From: Nisaea acidiphila
GTDB taxonomy: Bacteria > Pseudomonadota > Alphaproteobacteria > Thalassobaculales > Thalassobaculaceae
Length of the DNA: 64,000 bases
Assembly: GCF_024662015.1 (NCBI RefSeq)
Contig: NZ_CP102480.1
Span: 1,832,501 to 1,896,500 of the forward strand
Direction: 5' to 3'
Shown here in pieces: positions 17,125 through 26,302 of the stretch. Every line of letters begins with the position of its first letter. Position 1 is the first letter of the stretch. The notes under the pieces are model-generated. The model searched no databases and was not told where the DNA came from. It worked only from the letters and a program-made list of their open reading frames with translations. The position numbers were made by a program, and so were the translations under genes.

Positions 17125-18054
17125 ATGAAAATCACCCAGCGCGTCAAACGCATCCTCGACGGTTACGAAAGCGATTGCCCGGGTACCAAGGCGAACCTCG
17201 CCCGCATCCTGATGCAGGGCAAGCTCGGCGGCACCGGCAAGCTCGTGATCCTGCCGGTCGACCAGGGCTTCGAGCACGGTCCGGCCCGCAGCTTCGCGCC
17301 GAACCCGGACGCCTACGATCCGCACTATCACTTCAAGCTGGCGATCGATGCGGGTCTCTCGGCCTATGCCGCTCCGCTCGGCATGATCGAGGCCGGTGCC
17401 GACACCTTCGCGGGCCAGATCCCGACGATCCTGAAGGTGAACAGCTCCAACAGCCTCGCCCGCGACAAGGAAGGCCCGAGCCAGGCGCTGACCGGTTCGG
17501 TGCAGGAAGCGGTCCGTCTCGGTTGCTCCGCCATCGGTTTCACCATCTATCCGGGCTCCGACAACGCCTTCGAGATGATGGGGCAGATCCGCGAGATGAC
17601 CGAGGAAGCCAAGGCCTACGGCCTCGCGGTCGTGGTCTGGTCCTACCCGCGCGGCGGCGATCTCACCAAGAAGGGCGAGACCGCGGTCGATATCTGCGCC
17701 TATGCCGCCCACATGGCCGCCCTGCTCGGCGCCCATATCATCAAGGTGAAGCCGCCGACCGAGCATCTTGAGCTCGAGGCCGCGAAGAAGTCCTACGAGG
17801 CCAACAAGATCGCCATCGGCACGCTGGCCGAGCGCATCGAACATGTCGTGAAGTCCTGCTTCAACGGCCGCCGCATCGTCGTCTTCTCGGGCGGCGAGGC
17901 GAAGGATCTCGACGGTCTCTATAACGAGATCCGCGGTCTGCGCGACGGCGGTGCCAACGGCTCGATCATCGGCCGCAACACCTTCCAGCGTCCGCGCGAG
18001 GACGCGCTGGCGATGCTCAACACGATCATCGACATCTACAAGGGCAAGGCGTAA
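17125..18054 (+). CDS. fbaB: Fructose-bisphosphate aldolase, archaeal-type class I (FbaB/DhnA family)
   Basis: This 309-residue DeoC/LacD-superfamily aldolase cleaves fructose-1,6-bisphosphate through a Schiff base. Motifs include LPVDQGFEHGP near the N-terminus, VVVWSYPRGG, and AHIIKVKPP with the probable Schiff-base lysine at about residue 207, then VVFSGGEAKD and IIGRNTFQRP for phosphate binding. It is Zn-independent and unrelated in sequence to class II FbaA. It lies in one unit with gap and ends at a strong hairpin. Confidence 0.93.
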   Translation: MKITQRVKRILDGYESDCPGTKANLARILMQGKLGGTGKLVILPVDQGFEHGPARSFAPNPDAYDPHYHFKLAIDAGLSAYAAPLGMIEAGADTFAGQIPTILKVNSSNSLARDKEGPSQALTGSVQEAVRLGCSAIGFTIYPGSDNAFEMMGQIREMTEEAKAYGLAVVVWSYPRGGDLTKKGETAVDICAYAAHMAALLGAHIIKVKPPTEHLELEAAKKSYEANKIAIGTLAERIEHVVKSCFNGRRIVVFSGGEAKDLDGLYNEIRGLRDGGANGSIIGRNTFQRPREDALAMLNTIIDIYKGKA

Positions 18055-18081
18055 ATCTTCGTCCTGCCATTGGGTTTGAGG

Positions 18082-18112
18082 GGGCGCCCGCCCATATGAG
18101 CGGGCGCCCTTC
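18082..18112 (+). terminator. Hairpin terminator after fbaB
   Basis: A perfect 10-bp stem, GGGCGCCCGC (18082-18091) with GCGGGCGCCC (18100-18109), has an 8-base loop and a poor T-run (TTCGCATTT). It separates fbaB from thiE. Confidence 0.6.
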
Positions 18113-18132
18113 GCATTTCTAGAGACGAGACC

Positions 18133-18765
18133 ATGTCCAAGCAAAGCTGCGAGCTCTACCTCATCACACCGCCGAAGATCGATCCCGACGCCTTCGCCGA
18201 GGATCTCGCGGCAGCCCTAGATGCCGGCCCCGTGGCCTGCCTGCAGCTCCGCCTGAAAGAGGTCTCCGACGACGAGATCAAGCGCGCGGCGGAGGCCTTG
18301 CTGCCGGTCTGCCACGAACGCGGCGTGCCGCTGCTGATGAACGACCGCCCCGATCTCGCGCTGCTGACGGGCTGCGACGGGGCACATGTCGGCCAGCAGG
18401 ACACGCCCTACGAGGAGGCGCGCCGCACCCTCGGCGACGAGGCGATGATCGGCGTCACCTGCCACAACTCGATCCATCTCGCGATGGAAGCGGCCGAGGC
18501 CGGCGCCGACTATGTCGCCTTCGGCGCCTTCTATCCGACCGAGACCAAGGAAATCATCCACCACGCCGAAATCGAGACCCTAGAGACCTGGGCCTCCTTC
18601 TCGACCGTGCCCTGCGTCGCCATCGGCGGGATCAACCACGATAATGCGAAGCCGCTGATCGAGGCGGGCGCGGACTTCCTTTGCGTGATCACGGCGGTTT
18701 GGAAGCATCCGGAGGGTCCGGCGGCGGCGGTGAAGGCGTTCAACGCGTTGATGGCCAGCACCTAA
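18133..18765 (+). CDS. thiE: Thiamine phosphate synthase
   Basis: This 210-residue TIM-barrel enzyme joins the hydroxymethylpyrimidine and thiazole units of thiamine. Signatures are CLQLRLKE, MNDRPDLALLTGCDGAHVGQQD (residues about 73-94), FGAFYPTETKEI and AIGGIN with a phosphate-binding C-terminus. No TPP riboswitch is seen upstream and no other thi genes are near. Its product is the cofactor of the transketolase 4 kb upstream. Confidence 0.88.
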   Translation: MSKQSCELYLITPPKIDPDAFAEDLAAALDAGPVACLQLRLKEVSDDEIKRAAEALLPVCHERGVPLLMNDRPDLALLTGCDGAHVGQQDTPYEEARRTLGDEAMIGVTCHNSIHLAMEAAEAGADYVAFGAFYPTETKEIIHHAEIETLETWASFSTVPCVAIGGINHDNAKPLIEAGADFLCVITAVWKHPEGPAAAVKAFNALMAST

Positions 18766-18807
18766 AGCTATCTAAGGTTTCGGATCGAAGGCGCGGTAAG
18801 TTTACTC

Positions 18808-20724
18808 CTATTGTCTACCCAGATCGCTGTGTTCGATCGCGCCGTGTCCCTGGCCAAGATCGTAGATGGTCTTGCTTTTTCGGACGAGTTTCCCGCGATC
18901 CTTTTTGTTCGCCTTCGCCCGTCGCTCCTCTTGCCCCCGCTTGGAATCCGCCCGAGTGATGACGTTGAGTTCAGCTGACCACGCAGGATCCCGCGTGTGA
19001 TTGTCCAGATAAGCGATCATCCGTTCGAACGTGGAGCGCCGGCGCATCAGTTCGGCCTTTGGAAAAGCCGTTTCATCTCCCGGCAGTCGCTGCAGTACAT
19101 TGATGGCGGCCAGCGAAGCGAATGCCTCACTGTCTCGCGGATGCTTGTGCAAGACGGCCTCCGCAGTGACGCGCGACCAGTCCGGCCGCTTATCGGCAAG
19201 GAAGGCAGCGAATTCCATCGTCATCGCAAGCGTAATCCAGGAATCTGCGAAGTCCGGACGATCGACCGTCGCAGATAGGCTCTCTACCGTCCGGTCGACC
19301 GCCGGGCCGCCCTCGTTGCGTGAGATCAGCAGCAGGATTTCATCATAGAGTCTGCGACCTCTGCCATTCATCCTCTCGATGCGCTGGCAGAGTTCCACAT
19401 AGTTCCGATCCGCTTCGCGCTCAGCCGACGCAGCCTGAGCCGCGCGGGCATATTCACGAAGCAGCGTGAGCCTCTGGAACGCATCCCTCCCTAACCGATC
19501 GACCTGGACCAACATTTCGTCCGGTGAAATCTCCTCCGAGAGGAATGCAAAAGAATCCGTCACAAGATCCGCCGCTTCCCGGAAGCGCCCGGAATAATAC
19601 ATCGCCTGCGCGGACTTCAATGAAAGCTCAAGGCTTCTTTTGTCGTCGGCGGGCTTTGCATTGAACGCCGCCAGTTCAGCCGAATCATATCTCAGGATGT
19701 CGTGAGCGCGCTTGACGAGCGCCTCCATCATGCTGGTTGCTCCAACCTTAAATGCAACGCTGGAAAGGTCGAGGAGCAATTCCGCCGCGTAGTCTGCACG
19801 GAGCCGATTGCCGTCGATAAATGACGCCACTCGGCGAATCTCCCGCAGAGCATCGTCCAGATGTCCCTCATCGCCACTCGCGAGAAAGGCGGCGCTTTCG
19901 AGGAGGACGCGTTCTCGCGCCAGAATGACGTTATATTTCGCATAACGCCGCTCCGCTGTCGGCGCGCTGTGTTCGACGATAATACGTCGCGCCTCTCTGA
20001 AATCATCGAGACGGGTGTTGAGCCTGATCCACAATCCGAGGTCGTGGAGATGAGATTTCGCGATTTCCTCGGGCTCCAGCAGCGAAATTCCGTTCGCAAA
20101 AAGCTGTCGACTCTCCGCAAGGCGGGATGGCTGCAGAATGGGCTCCGACGGAAGCAAATACCCTTCGGCCGCCTTCTCGCTGTAAAACGGCTCGGCTAGC
20201 AAACGGGCAAGCTCTATCCGAGCCTTTGCCAGTTCATCCGATTCCCAATCGGTGCGCTCAAGCGATTCAATCGCTTCACGGTAAAGGCTCTCGGCCAGTT
20301 CCTTGTCGACATGGCGAAAATGCCACGCCTTTGCGGCTTTCATTTGCCCGACATGGAAGTCGGAGCCGGCCGCCCCGGCGATGGCAATGGCGTCATCGAG
20401 AAACTCCGGGATGATCGCTGCGTTGCCATTCAGCCTCAGCGCCGAGACCGCTTCGAGGTATCTGGACATCTGAGTGTCGAGATCCTCATGTGCCCGCGAG
20501 ACCGCGACCATCTTTCGAAGCGCATCCGCCGCCTGTTCGCGGCCTTTGCCAAAGGAAAAACCTCCCAACATTTTCCAGATTTCGATCTGCTTGGCGGGGT
20601 CGGCCTCGCTGATATGCATGCGGACGGTCGGCACATCGTCAGAACCACGTCCGGCGCCGGTCGTGCGGCAGGCCGTCAGCGCAAGAACCATCAGGACTGG
20701 GAAGATTGCGACCCGCAAATTCAT
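18808..20724 (-). CDS. Lipoprotein of unknown function (tandem copy 1)
   Basis: This 638-residue protein has a lipoprotein signal, with hydrophobic residues 5-18 and the lipobox LTAC at Cys19. The rest is predicted almost all helical, with repeated A/L/E-rich helix pairs of the TPR type, ending in a basic Lys/Arg-rich tail. A C-terminal motif, YLDNHTRDPAWSAELN, matches WMEQNLPGFDWRDDLN in the next gene, and the overall layout is the same, so the two look like diverged paralogues. Codon third positions look less GC-rich than in the flanking housekeeping genes. I do not recognise a named family. It is probably anchored in a membrane and faces the periplasm. Confidence 0.75.
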   Translation of the reverse strand: MNLRVAIFPVLMVLALTACRTTGAGRGSDDVPTVRMHISEADPAKQIEIWKMLGGFSFGKGREQAADALRKMVAVSRAHEDLDTQMSRYLEAVSALRLNGNAAIIPEFLDDAIAIAGAAGSDFHVGQMKAAKAWHFRHVDKELAESLYREAIESLERTDWESDELAKARIELARLLAEPFYSEKAAEGYLLPSEPILQPSRLAESRQLFANGISLLEPEEIAKSHLHDLGLWIRLNTRLDDFREARRIIVEHSAPTAERRYAKYNVILARERVLLESAAFLASGDEGHLDDALREIRRVASFIDGNRLRADYAAELLLDLSSVAFKVGATSMMEALVKRAHDILRYDSAELAAFNAKPADDKRSLELSLKSAQAMYYSGRFREAADLVTDSFAFLSEEISPDEMLVQVDRLGRDAFQRLTLLREYARAAQAASAEREADRNYVELCQRIERMNGRGRRLYDEILLLISRNEGGPAVDRTVESLSATVDRPDFADSWITLAMTMEFAAFLADKRPDWSRVTAEAVLHKHPRDSEAFASLAAINVLQRLPGDETAFPKAELMRRRSTFERMIAYLDNHTRDPAWSAELNVITRADSKRGQEERRAKANKKDRGKLVRKSKTIYDLGQGHGAIEHSDLGRQ

Positions 20725-20744
20725 CGATGTCTCCTCCGTCCGGC

Positions 20745-22601
20745 TCAGTCGTAGCTGAATTGCTTGACCGTCACGCTCGAGTTGCTCCCGGGAGCGCCGA
20801 AACTCTTCTCCGTGGTCACCGTCGGCTTCTTACGCGCCGCATCACCGCTCTTGTCGGACGGTTTCTTCGTGACCACGCCGTCCCAGAAATTCAGGTCGTC
20901 GCGCCAGTCAAATCCCGGCAGGTTCTGCTCCATCCACGTGATCTGCGCCGTGACTCTCGGCTCAAGCTCAACGAACGGCTCGTAGAGCTCGCCCGAGCCG
21001 CCTGTCTTCAGTTTCAGTGCGGAAATCATGCGCTCCAGGCTGGAGACATCCCGGTCGGCCGGGGGAACGGACAGGTAGCGCTGCGCCGCCAGCGCTGGAA
21101 ACGGCATGTTGCCCATGTGCTCATAAAGCGCGATATGTTCGAACATGGAAACGATCATCGCAATCCCTGCGTCCGAACGGAGCCGGCGTGGATGATTGAT
21201 CTGCTGGGCCGAGCTGAACATGAAGCCGAGCTGCTGCGGCGTCAGACCCTCGACCATGATCCTGCTCACACCGCCTTCGAGAGGCGTGCGGGTCTTCGTG
21301 ACCGCATCGATCGCTGCCGCCGCACGGTGGAAGGCTTCCCGCGCGCCCTCTTCGCGGGAAATCACGGCATCGGCGCGCGTATAGCCATAATAGAGCAGGA
21401 GCCGCATGCCGCTCGTCTTGAGCGCCACGACGTCCAGTTCGTGCAAGTCCTCAGGCCGCGGCTGGTCGGCAATGAAGTCAAGGGCACCTGAATAGATCTC
21501 CCGGGAGGCCTCCGGCATCCCGGCGAAGAACAGGAAAGACCCGATCTTCATCGCGGCTCTGGCGTGATCGTCAAAGCGCTTCCAATTCTTCGACCGGGCG
21601 CGCTTGCCCTCGGCATCCGCCTGCAGCACCACGAAGCCGCGGCGGAGGGCATCCTCTGCCGCGCGGCGCGCTCCGAGCGCGTGCGCCATCTTTCCGAGCT
21701 CGAGGTAACTGCCGGATTTTTGCAGCGCCAGCGACTTCTTTCCGTCGACCTCCACAGCGGCCAGCTTCAATTCGCTTGCGATCCCATAAAGATATGCCTC
21801 GTCGCCGGAGAGCTGGTATCTCGCGGAGCGGACCTGCAATCGCGCCCTCAGCAAGGTCATGGAGAGGTCGTTCCTCTCGTCGTCCATGGTCAGGCTCGGG
21901 TCGGTTACGCCGTCGATCATTCCGGCGATTTGCTCCGCTTCCTCCCACTTTCCGGCCGCGGCTTTTGCCCGGATGCGCAGCACCCGCCCCGCGACATTGA
22001 TCCATTTCTCGCCGCTGGCGACAATGGCCGCATCGGCTTCGTCGGCAAGCCGCTCCGCCTCTTCGAGATTCTTGGAATAGAGCAGCTGCGCCAGACTGAA
22101 CTGGCTGTACGCGCGCTTCACCTTCGCACGGTCGGCATCGCCGGCCCCGTCGTAAGCCTCGATGGCTTCCCTATAGAGCCGGATCGCGCGATCTGGATTC
22201 CGGTCTTTCTCGAATTGTCCCATCACCGATTTCACACGGCCTACTTCGGCCGGGGACCCGATGGCCGTGCCGGCCCTATCCTCCGCCTTCCGCAACGCCT
22301 CATTCAGGAAGACCAGAGCCTGCTCCGGGTGACCATAGACGTCGAGCGTGATAGCGATTTCGACCCGCTTCTCGATCTCGTCCGAAGGCGATTTGTAAGC
22401 GTCGATGACTTCAAGCACCTGGCGATAGTTATGGACAGCGCCAGCAATATCTTTGCGTGCCAGCGCGTTGGTCGCCTCAGATTCCCAAAAGAATATCTGC
22501 GTGTCGGGTGCTGCTTGGCTAATGTGCTTCACCGGTTTAGTGACACAACCCGTCACCATCAAAATCGCGGCAAATGCCACGATAGCACGCAAATAGATCA
22601 C
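20745..22601 (-). CDS. Lipoprotein of unknown function (tandem copy 2)
   Basis: Here 618 residues are read from a GTG at 22601, giving a compact lipoprotein signal ending in MVTGC. An in-frame ATG at 22667 would add 22 residues that spoil the signal, so the GTG is preferred with moderate certainty. The body is all helical with TPR-like stretches such as RAIRLYREAIEAYDGAGDADRAKVKRA. The C-terminus carries the DWRDDLNFWDG motif shared with its neighbour and then a Lys/Ser/Thr-rich tail. It ends 20 bases before copy 1, so they form one operon. The function is unknown. Confidence 0.73.
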   Translation of the reverse strand: MIYLRAIVAFAAILMVTGCVTKPVKHISQAAPDTQIFFWESEATNALARKDIAGAVHNYRQVLEVIDAYKSPSDEIEKRVEIAITLDVYGHPEQALVFLNEALRKAEDRAGTAIGSPAEVGRVKSVMGQFEKDRNPDRAIRLYREAIEAYDGAGDADRAKVKRAYSQFSLAQLLYSKNLEEAERLADEADAAIVASGEKWINVAGRVLRIRAKAAAGKWEEAEQIAGMIDGVTDPSLTMDDERNDLSMTLLRARLQVRSARYQLSGDEAYLYGIASELKLAAVEVDGKKSLALQKSGSYLELGKMAHALGARRAAEDALRRGFVVLQADAEGKRARSKNWKRFDDHARAAMKIGSFLFFAGMPEASREIYSGALDFIADQPRPEDLHELDVVALKTSGMRLLLYYGYTRADAVISREEGAREAFHRAAAAIDAVTKTRTPLEGGVSRIMVEGLTPQQLGFMFSSAQQINHPRRLRSDAGIAMIVSMFEHIALYEHMGNMPFPALAAQRYLSVPPADRDVSSLERMISALKLKTGGSGELYEPFVELEPRVTAQITWMEQNLPGFDWRDDLNFWDGVVTKKPSDKSGDAARKKPTVTTEKSFGAPGSNSSVTVKQFSYD

Positions 22602-22805
22602 ATCCGCCCCCAGGCCGGTCTCCAGATAATACGCAGATCTTTTGAACGGTTCGAACTTCCCAGACAACCCTTTAGGGCGAATTGCCAGATGCCGGCACGC
22701 GCGAAACCAGCGGATCTGGCCGACTGGCCAAGCAGAGTAAGGCCGTCCCCCCTGTGACCACGGCGATCTCGAAACATCCGGACGGGCCGGTGACAGGCCT
22801 CTGAC

Positions 22806-23351
22806 CTATCCGCCGCACTTCGGGTTGTCCACGCTCCAAACCAGCCCGTGCCAGGTTCCACCGCCGGGCGCTTGCTGGACAAAATCGAGGGACGATCGGC
22901 GGACCAGTCCAAGCTTCCGCATCACGCTTTGGGAGCGCACGTTCTCGGCGCCTGTATAGGAAATGATTCCCGTAATCCCGAGGCGATTATTGGCATCGTC
23001 GAGCGCGGCGCGGGCGCTCTCGGTCGCATAGCCGTGCCCCCATGCCCGGCGAACGAGCCGCCAGCCGACCTCGTAGTGCGCTCCGAGAGGGTGACCAGGC
23101 GACAGGCGAGGCATGACACCCGCGTAGCCGATGAAACGGCCTTCGAGATCCTCGACGGCCCAGCGGGAGATTCCATGCTGCCGCAAGGCTTCCCGATAGC
23201 GCTCGAATTTGCTGTGGCTCGCTGCGAGATCGAGGGCGCCCCCAAGGTCGGCCATGACCTCTTCATCGGCATGCATCTCCGCAAAGGGAGCGAAATGCCC
23301 TTGCTCCCAAGACTTGAGGCGAAGCCGTCTCGTCTTGATTTGCTCGCTCAT
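22806..23351 (-). CDS. GNAT family N-acetyltransferase (RimJ/RimL-like)
   Basis: This 181-residue acetyltransferase begins MSEQIKTRRLRLKSWEQGHF, has the strand IGYAGVMPRL, the acetyl-CoA loop RRAWGHGYATESARAAL and the C-terminal NVRSQSVMRKLGLVRR. This is the pattern of the RimJ/RimL subgroup that modifies protein N-termini or small amines. A longer reading starting within efp on the other strand is spurious. It is divergent from efp with 231 bases between them. The substrate is unknown. Confidence 0.85.
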   Translation of the reverse strand: MSEQIKTRRLRLKSWEQGHFAPFAEMHADEEVMADLGGALDLAASHSKFERYREALRQHGISRWAVEDLEGRFIGYAGVMPRLSPGHPLGAHYEVGWRLVRRAWGHGYATESARAALDDANNRLGITGIISYTGAENVRSQSVMRKLGLVRRSSLDFVQQAPGGGTWHGLVWSVDNPKCGG

Positions 23352-23582
23352 CTCGGCCGCTCCCGTCCCACCCCGATTCCCGGACCGGAGTATTCTGCAG
23401 ATCTGCGGGTGCAGGCGACCATCGGAAAGGGCGCATGGCTGCCCTGCCATGCCAATTTCCGGAGCCGCCCCCAATAGACTCCGCCCGCGCAACCTGATAA
23501 AAGCGCGCCGCACCCGATATTGCGTACGTTCGCGCGAGTTTCGCGCGGCGTCGGCCACTTCGATCGCTCGACGGACAGAGAC

Positions 23583-24149
23583 ATGAAAATCAACGGCAAC
23601 GCCATCCGCATCGGAAACGTCATCGAACACAAAGACCGCCTCTGGGTCGCCGTGAAGACCCAGGCCGTGAAACCCGGCAAGGGCGGCGCCTTCAACCAGG
23701 TCGAGCTGAAGGATATCCGCAGCGGCACCAAGCTGAACGAGCGCTTCCGGGCCGACGAGCAGGTCGAGCGCGTGCGCCTGGAACAGCGTCCGGCGCAGTT
23801 TCTCTATGCCGAGGACGAGCTGCTGACCTTCATGGATAACGAGACCTACGAGCAGACCCAGATCGCCAAGGATCTGATCGGCGAGAACGTGGTCTTCCTG
23901 CAGGACGGCATGGAAGTGCAGATCGAAAGCCACGAGGGCGAGCCGCTCTCGGTGCAGCTGCCGGAAACCGTGGTGCTGGAGATCGTCGAGGCCGATGCCG
24001 TGGTGAAAGGCCAGACCGCCTCCTCCTCCTACAAGCCGGCCGTGCTCGAGAACGGCGTGAAGATCCTCGTTCCGCCGCATATCGAGAGCGGGACCCGCGT
24101 CGTGGTGCGCACCGAGGACAGCACCTACGTCGAGCGCGCGAAAGACTGA
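23583..24149 (+). CDS. efp: Translation elongation factor P
   Basis: This 188-residue protein rescues ribosomes stalled at polyproline. Domain I carries the modification loop VKPGKGGAF with Lys33, the site normally beta-lysylated in this lineage, followed by two OB-fold domains and the closing [18 protein letters not shown]. The ATG at 23583 is chosen because the 21 codons before it do not resemble EF-P. The modifying enzymes EpmA/EpmB are not in the window. The long Pro-rich linker in the protein at 25090 is a type of sequence that would need EF-P. Confidence 0.96.
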   Translation: MKINGNAIRIGNVIEHKDRLWVAVKTQAVKPGKGGAFNQVELKDIRSGTKLNERFRADEQVERVRLEQRPAQFLYAEDELLTFMDNETYEQTQIAKDLIGENVVFLQDGMEVQIESHEGEPLSVQLPETVVLEIVEADAVVKGQTASSSYKPAVLENGVKILVPPHIESGTRVVVRTEDSTYVERAKD

Positions 24150-24201
24150 TAACGGCAGCCGCTGCGGCGGCGTCCCGAGCCCTATACGAACTGGAGAGAC
24201 C

Positions 24202-25005
24202 ATGGCGGCCCGTTCGCCCGCGATCAACGTAATGGTGAAGTCCGCAATGAAGGCAGCCCGTCAGCTGCTGCACGACTTCAACGAGGTGGAACAGCTGCAG
24301 GTCTCCAAGAAAGGCCCCGCGGATTTCGTCTCCACCGCGGATACCGCGGCCGAGAACACCATCACCGGCGAGCTGAAGCGGGCGCGGCCGGATTACGGCT
24401 TTCTGCTCGAGGAAGGCAACGCGGTCGAGAGCAAGGACCCGCAGGGCCGGCGCTGGATCATCGATCCGCTCGACGGGACCACGAACTTCCTGCACGGCAT
24501 TCCCCATTTCGCGATTTCCATCGCGCTCGAAGAGGCGGGCCAAATCGTCGCCGGGGTGATCTACGAGCCGACCCGGGACGAGATGTTCTGGGCGGAAAAA
24601 GGCAAGGGCGCGTTCCTGAACGACCGGCGCCTGCGCGTTTCCGCCCGCCGCAACATGGAAGACAGCGTGTTCGCGACCGGCATCCCGACCCTGCGCGGCA
24701 AGGACCACGGGACCTATCTGAAGCATCTCGAGGCGGTCATGACGCGCTGTTCCTCCGTGCGCCGCTTCGGCGCCGCGGCGCTCGATCTCGCCTATGTCGC
24801 TGCTGGCCGCTACGACGGCTACTGGGAGCGGGGGCTCAGCCCCTGGGACATCGCCGCGGGCATGCTGCTGGTGAAGGAAGCCGGCGGATACTGCACGGAC
24901 TACAAGAACCGGGACAAGTGCCTGGAAGCCGGCGAGGTGGTCGCGGCGAACGATGCCGTGCACGGCAAGCTCCTGAAGACTCTGCGCGACGCGACAAAGG
25001 CCTGA
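24202..25005 (+). CDS. suhB: Inositol monophosphatase family protein
   Basis: This 267-residue Mg-dependent phosphatase has FVSTADTAAE, LLEEGN, the core metal site WIIDPLDGTTNFLHG (residues about 88-102) and LSPWDIAAGMLLVKEAGG. It hydrolyses inositol-1-phosphate or similar sugar phosphates; the E. coli homologue also acts in rRNA antitermination. It lies 52 bases after efp in the same direction, an association common in alphaproteobacteria. Confidence 0.93.
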   Translation: MAARSPAINVMVKSAMKAARQLLHDFNEVEQLQVSKKGPADFVSTADTAAENTITGELKRARPDYGFLLEEGNAVESKDPQGRRWIIDPLDGTTNFLHGIPHFAISIALEEAGQIVAGVIYEPTRDEMFWAEKGKGAFLNDRRLRVSARRNMEDSVFATGIPTLRGKDHGTYLKHLEAVMTRCSSVRRFGAAALDLAYVAAGRYDGYWERGLSPWDIAAGMLLVKEAGGYCTDYKNRDKCLEAGEVVAANDAVHGKLLKTLRDATKA

Positions 25006-25089
25006 GCGCGCCTTAGGCTGTTGTCGGTAAAAGCCGTGATGGGATAAGGTCTTCCCCGAGACCTAATCTCCCATCGAGGACGTGCTGCA

Positions 25090-26187
25090 ATGGCCGAGTC
25101 ACGCAATCCGGGCCGACGCCCCGCCCTACTTCTTCTCGCAGGCCTGCTCGCCGCACCGGCGGGCGCCGCAAGCGCGCAGGAAACCGTCTATATCGGCGGC
25201 ACCGGCGATCAGGTCGAAATCAATCTCGACGTTCTCGATTCTCTCGGCACGCCGCCGAACGTCGCCGGGATGCTGCGTTCCGATATCCGCCGTAGTCAGG
25301 CCGCGGCCGGGTTGCCGTTGCCGCTGCCGGGCGAGACGCGCGCACCGGTTTCACGCGCCGTTCCGATGCCACCGCCGAGCCGCCCGGCAACCAGCCGGCG
25401 CGTCGTCGCAGCGCAGCCGGCGCTGGCACCCGCCGCCCCCAAGGCTCCGGCACCGGTCCTGCCGAGCGCCCGCCGCACCACGCCTGCCCCACAGCAACCG
25501 TCCCGCATCGTGACCGCGCCGGCCGCACCGCGCGTCACCGCACCGGTTCCGAGCGCGCCGAAAGTCGCCGCGACGCCCGCGCCCAAGGTCACCGCACCGG
25601 CGAGGGTGGCGATCCCGGCGCCCGCGCCGGCCGCCCCCAAGGCAAGCGCCACCGCGACGACCAAGATTCCCGACATCGAAGTGCCGGCACCACCCTCGAC
25701 CTCGACGCGGACCGCGTCGGTGACGCCGCCGCCTCCGCCACCTGCGGTCGCAAGCACGCCGGCGACGGCTCCGGCCAAGGCCCCCGCGGCAAAAGCGCCG
25801 GAGCCTGCGAAACAAATCGCCTCCGCACCGCCCGCGCCGAAAGCGGCCGCTCCGGCACCGTCCGCCTCCGGCAGCGGCGCCGTCACCAGCGTCATCTTCG
25901 AAACCGACAGTAAATCCTTGCCGGGCGATGCCGAGACCGCGCTCAAAAGCGTTGCCGAGAAGATGAAGGTGGACGAAACCATCCGGGTTCAGCTCATGGC
26001 CTATGCCAGCGCCGGCGAACGCTCCGAGGCCAAGGCACGGCGGCTCTCCCTTTCCCGCGCGCTCGAGGTCCGCTCCTACCTGATCGGCCAGGGCATCGCC
26101 AGCACCCGCATGGACGTGCGCGCCCTCGGAGACCGGGCGCCGAGCGCCCCGAGCGACCGCGTCGACCTTACCCTGGTCGCGCGCTGA
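25090..26187 (+). CDS. OmpA-domain periplasmic protein with Pro/Ala-rich linker
   Basis: This 365-residue protein has a signal peptide cleaved around ASAQ-E (residue 32), then a short domain (TVYIGGTGDQVEINLDVLD). About 150 residues of Pro/Ala/Lys-rich low-complexity sequence follow, then a degenerate OmpA-like domain from about residue 265 (VIFETDSKSLPGDAETALKS through RMDVRALGDRAP). The peptidoglycan-binding NxxLSxxRA is replaced by LSLSRALEVRSYL, which keeps the family Arg. It is followed by the MotA-like/MotB-like pair and may be part of the same envelope assembly. Such a linker could span the periplasm. Confidence 0.82.
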   Translation: MAESRNPGRRPALLLLAGLLAAPAGAASAQETVYIGGTGDQVEINLDVLDSLGTPPNVAGMLRSDIRRSQAAAGLPLPLPGETRAPVSRAVPMPPPSRPATSRRVVAAQPALAPAAPKAPAPVLPSARRTTPAPQQPSRIVTAPAAPRVTAPVPSAPKVAATPAPKVTAPARVAIPAPAPAAPKASATATTKIPDIEVPAPPSTSTRTASVTPPPPPPAVASTPATAPAKAPAAKAPEPAKQIASAPPAPKAAAPAPSASGSGAVTSVIFETDSKSLPGDAETALKSVAEKMKVDETIRVQLMAYASAGERSEAKARRLSLSRALEVRSYLIGQGIASTRMDVRALGDRAPSAPSDRVDLTLVAR

Positions 26188-26302
26188 GAACAGGCCGGGC
26201 GGACCGAATATCGCCGCAATTGCGGCGCATAGAACCGGTCGCAAAGCCGGAGCATAACGACCAAGCCCGCCACGCGCGGCCCGAGTTCTGGGGATCGATC
26301 AG

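Noticed and set aside
18061-18132. TPP riboswitch before thiE
   Set aside because: The gap contains only the fbaB terminator hairpin; the conserved CTGAGA/ACCTGATC blocks are absent.
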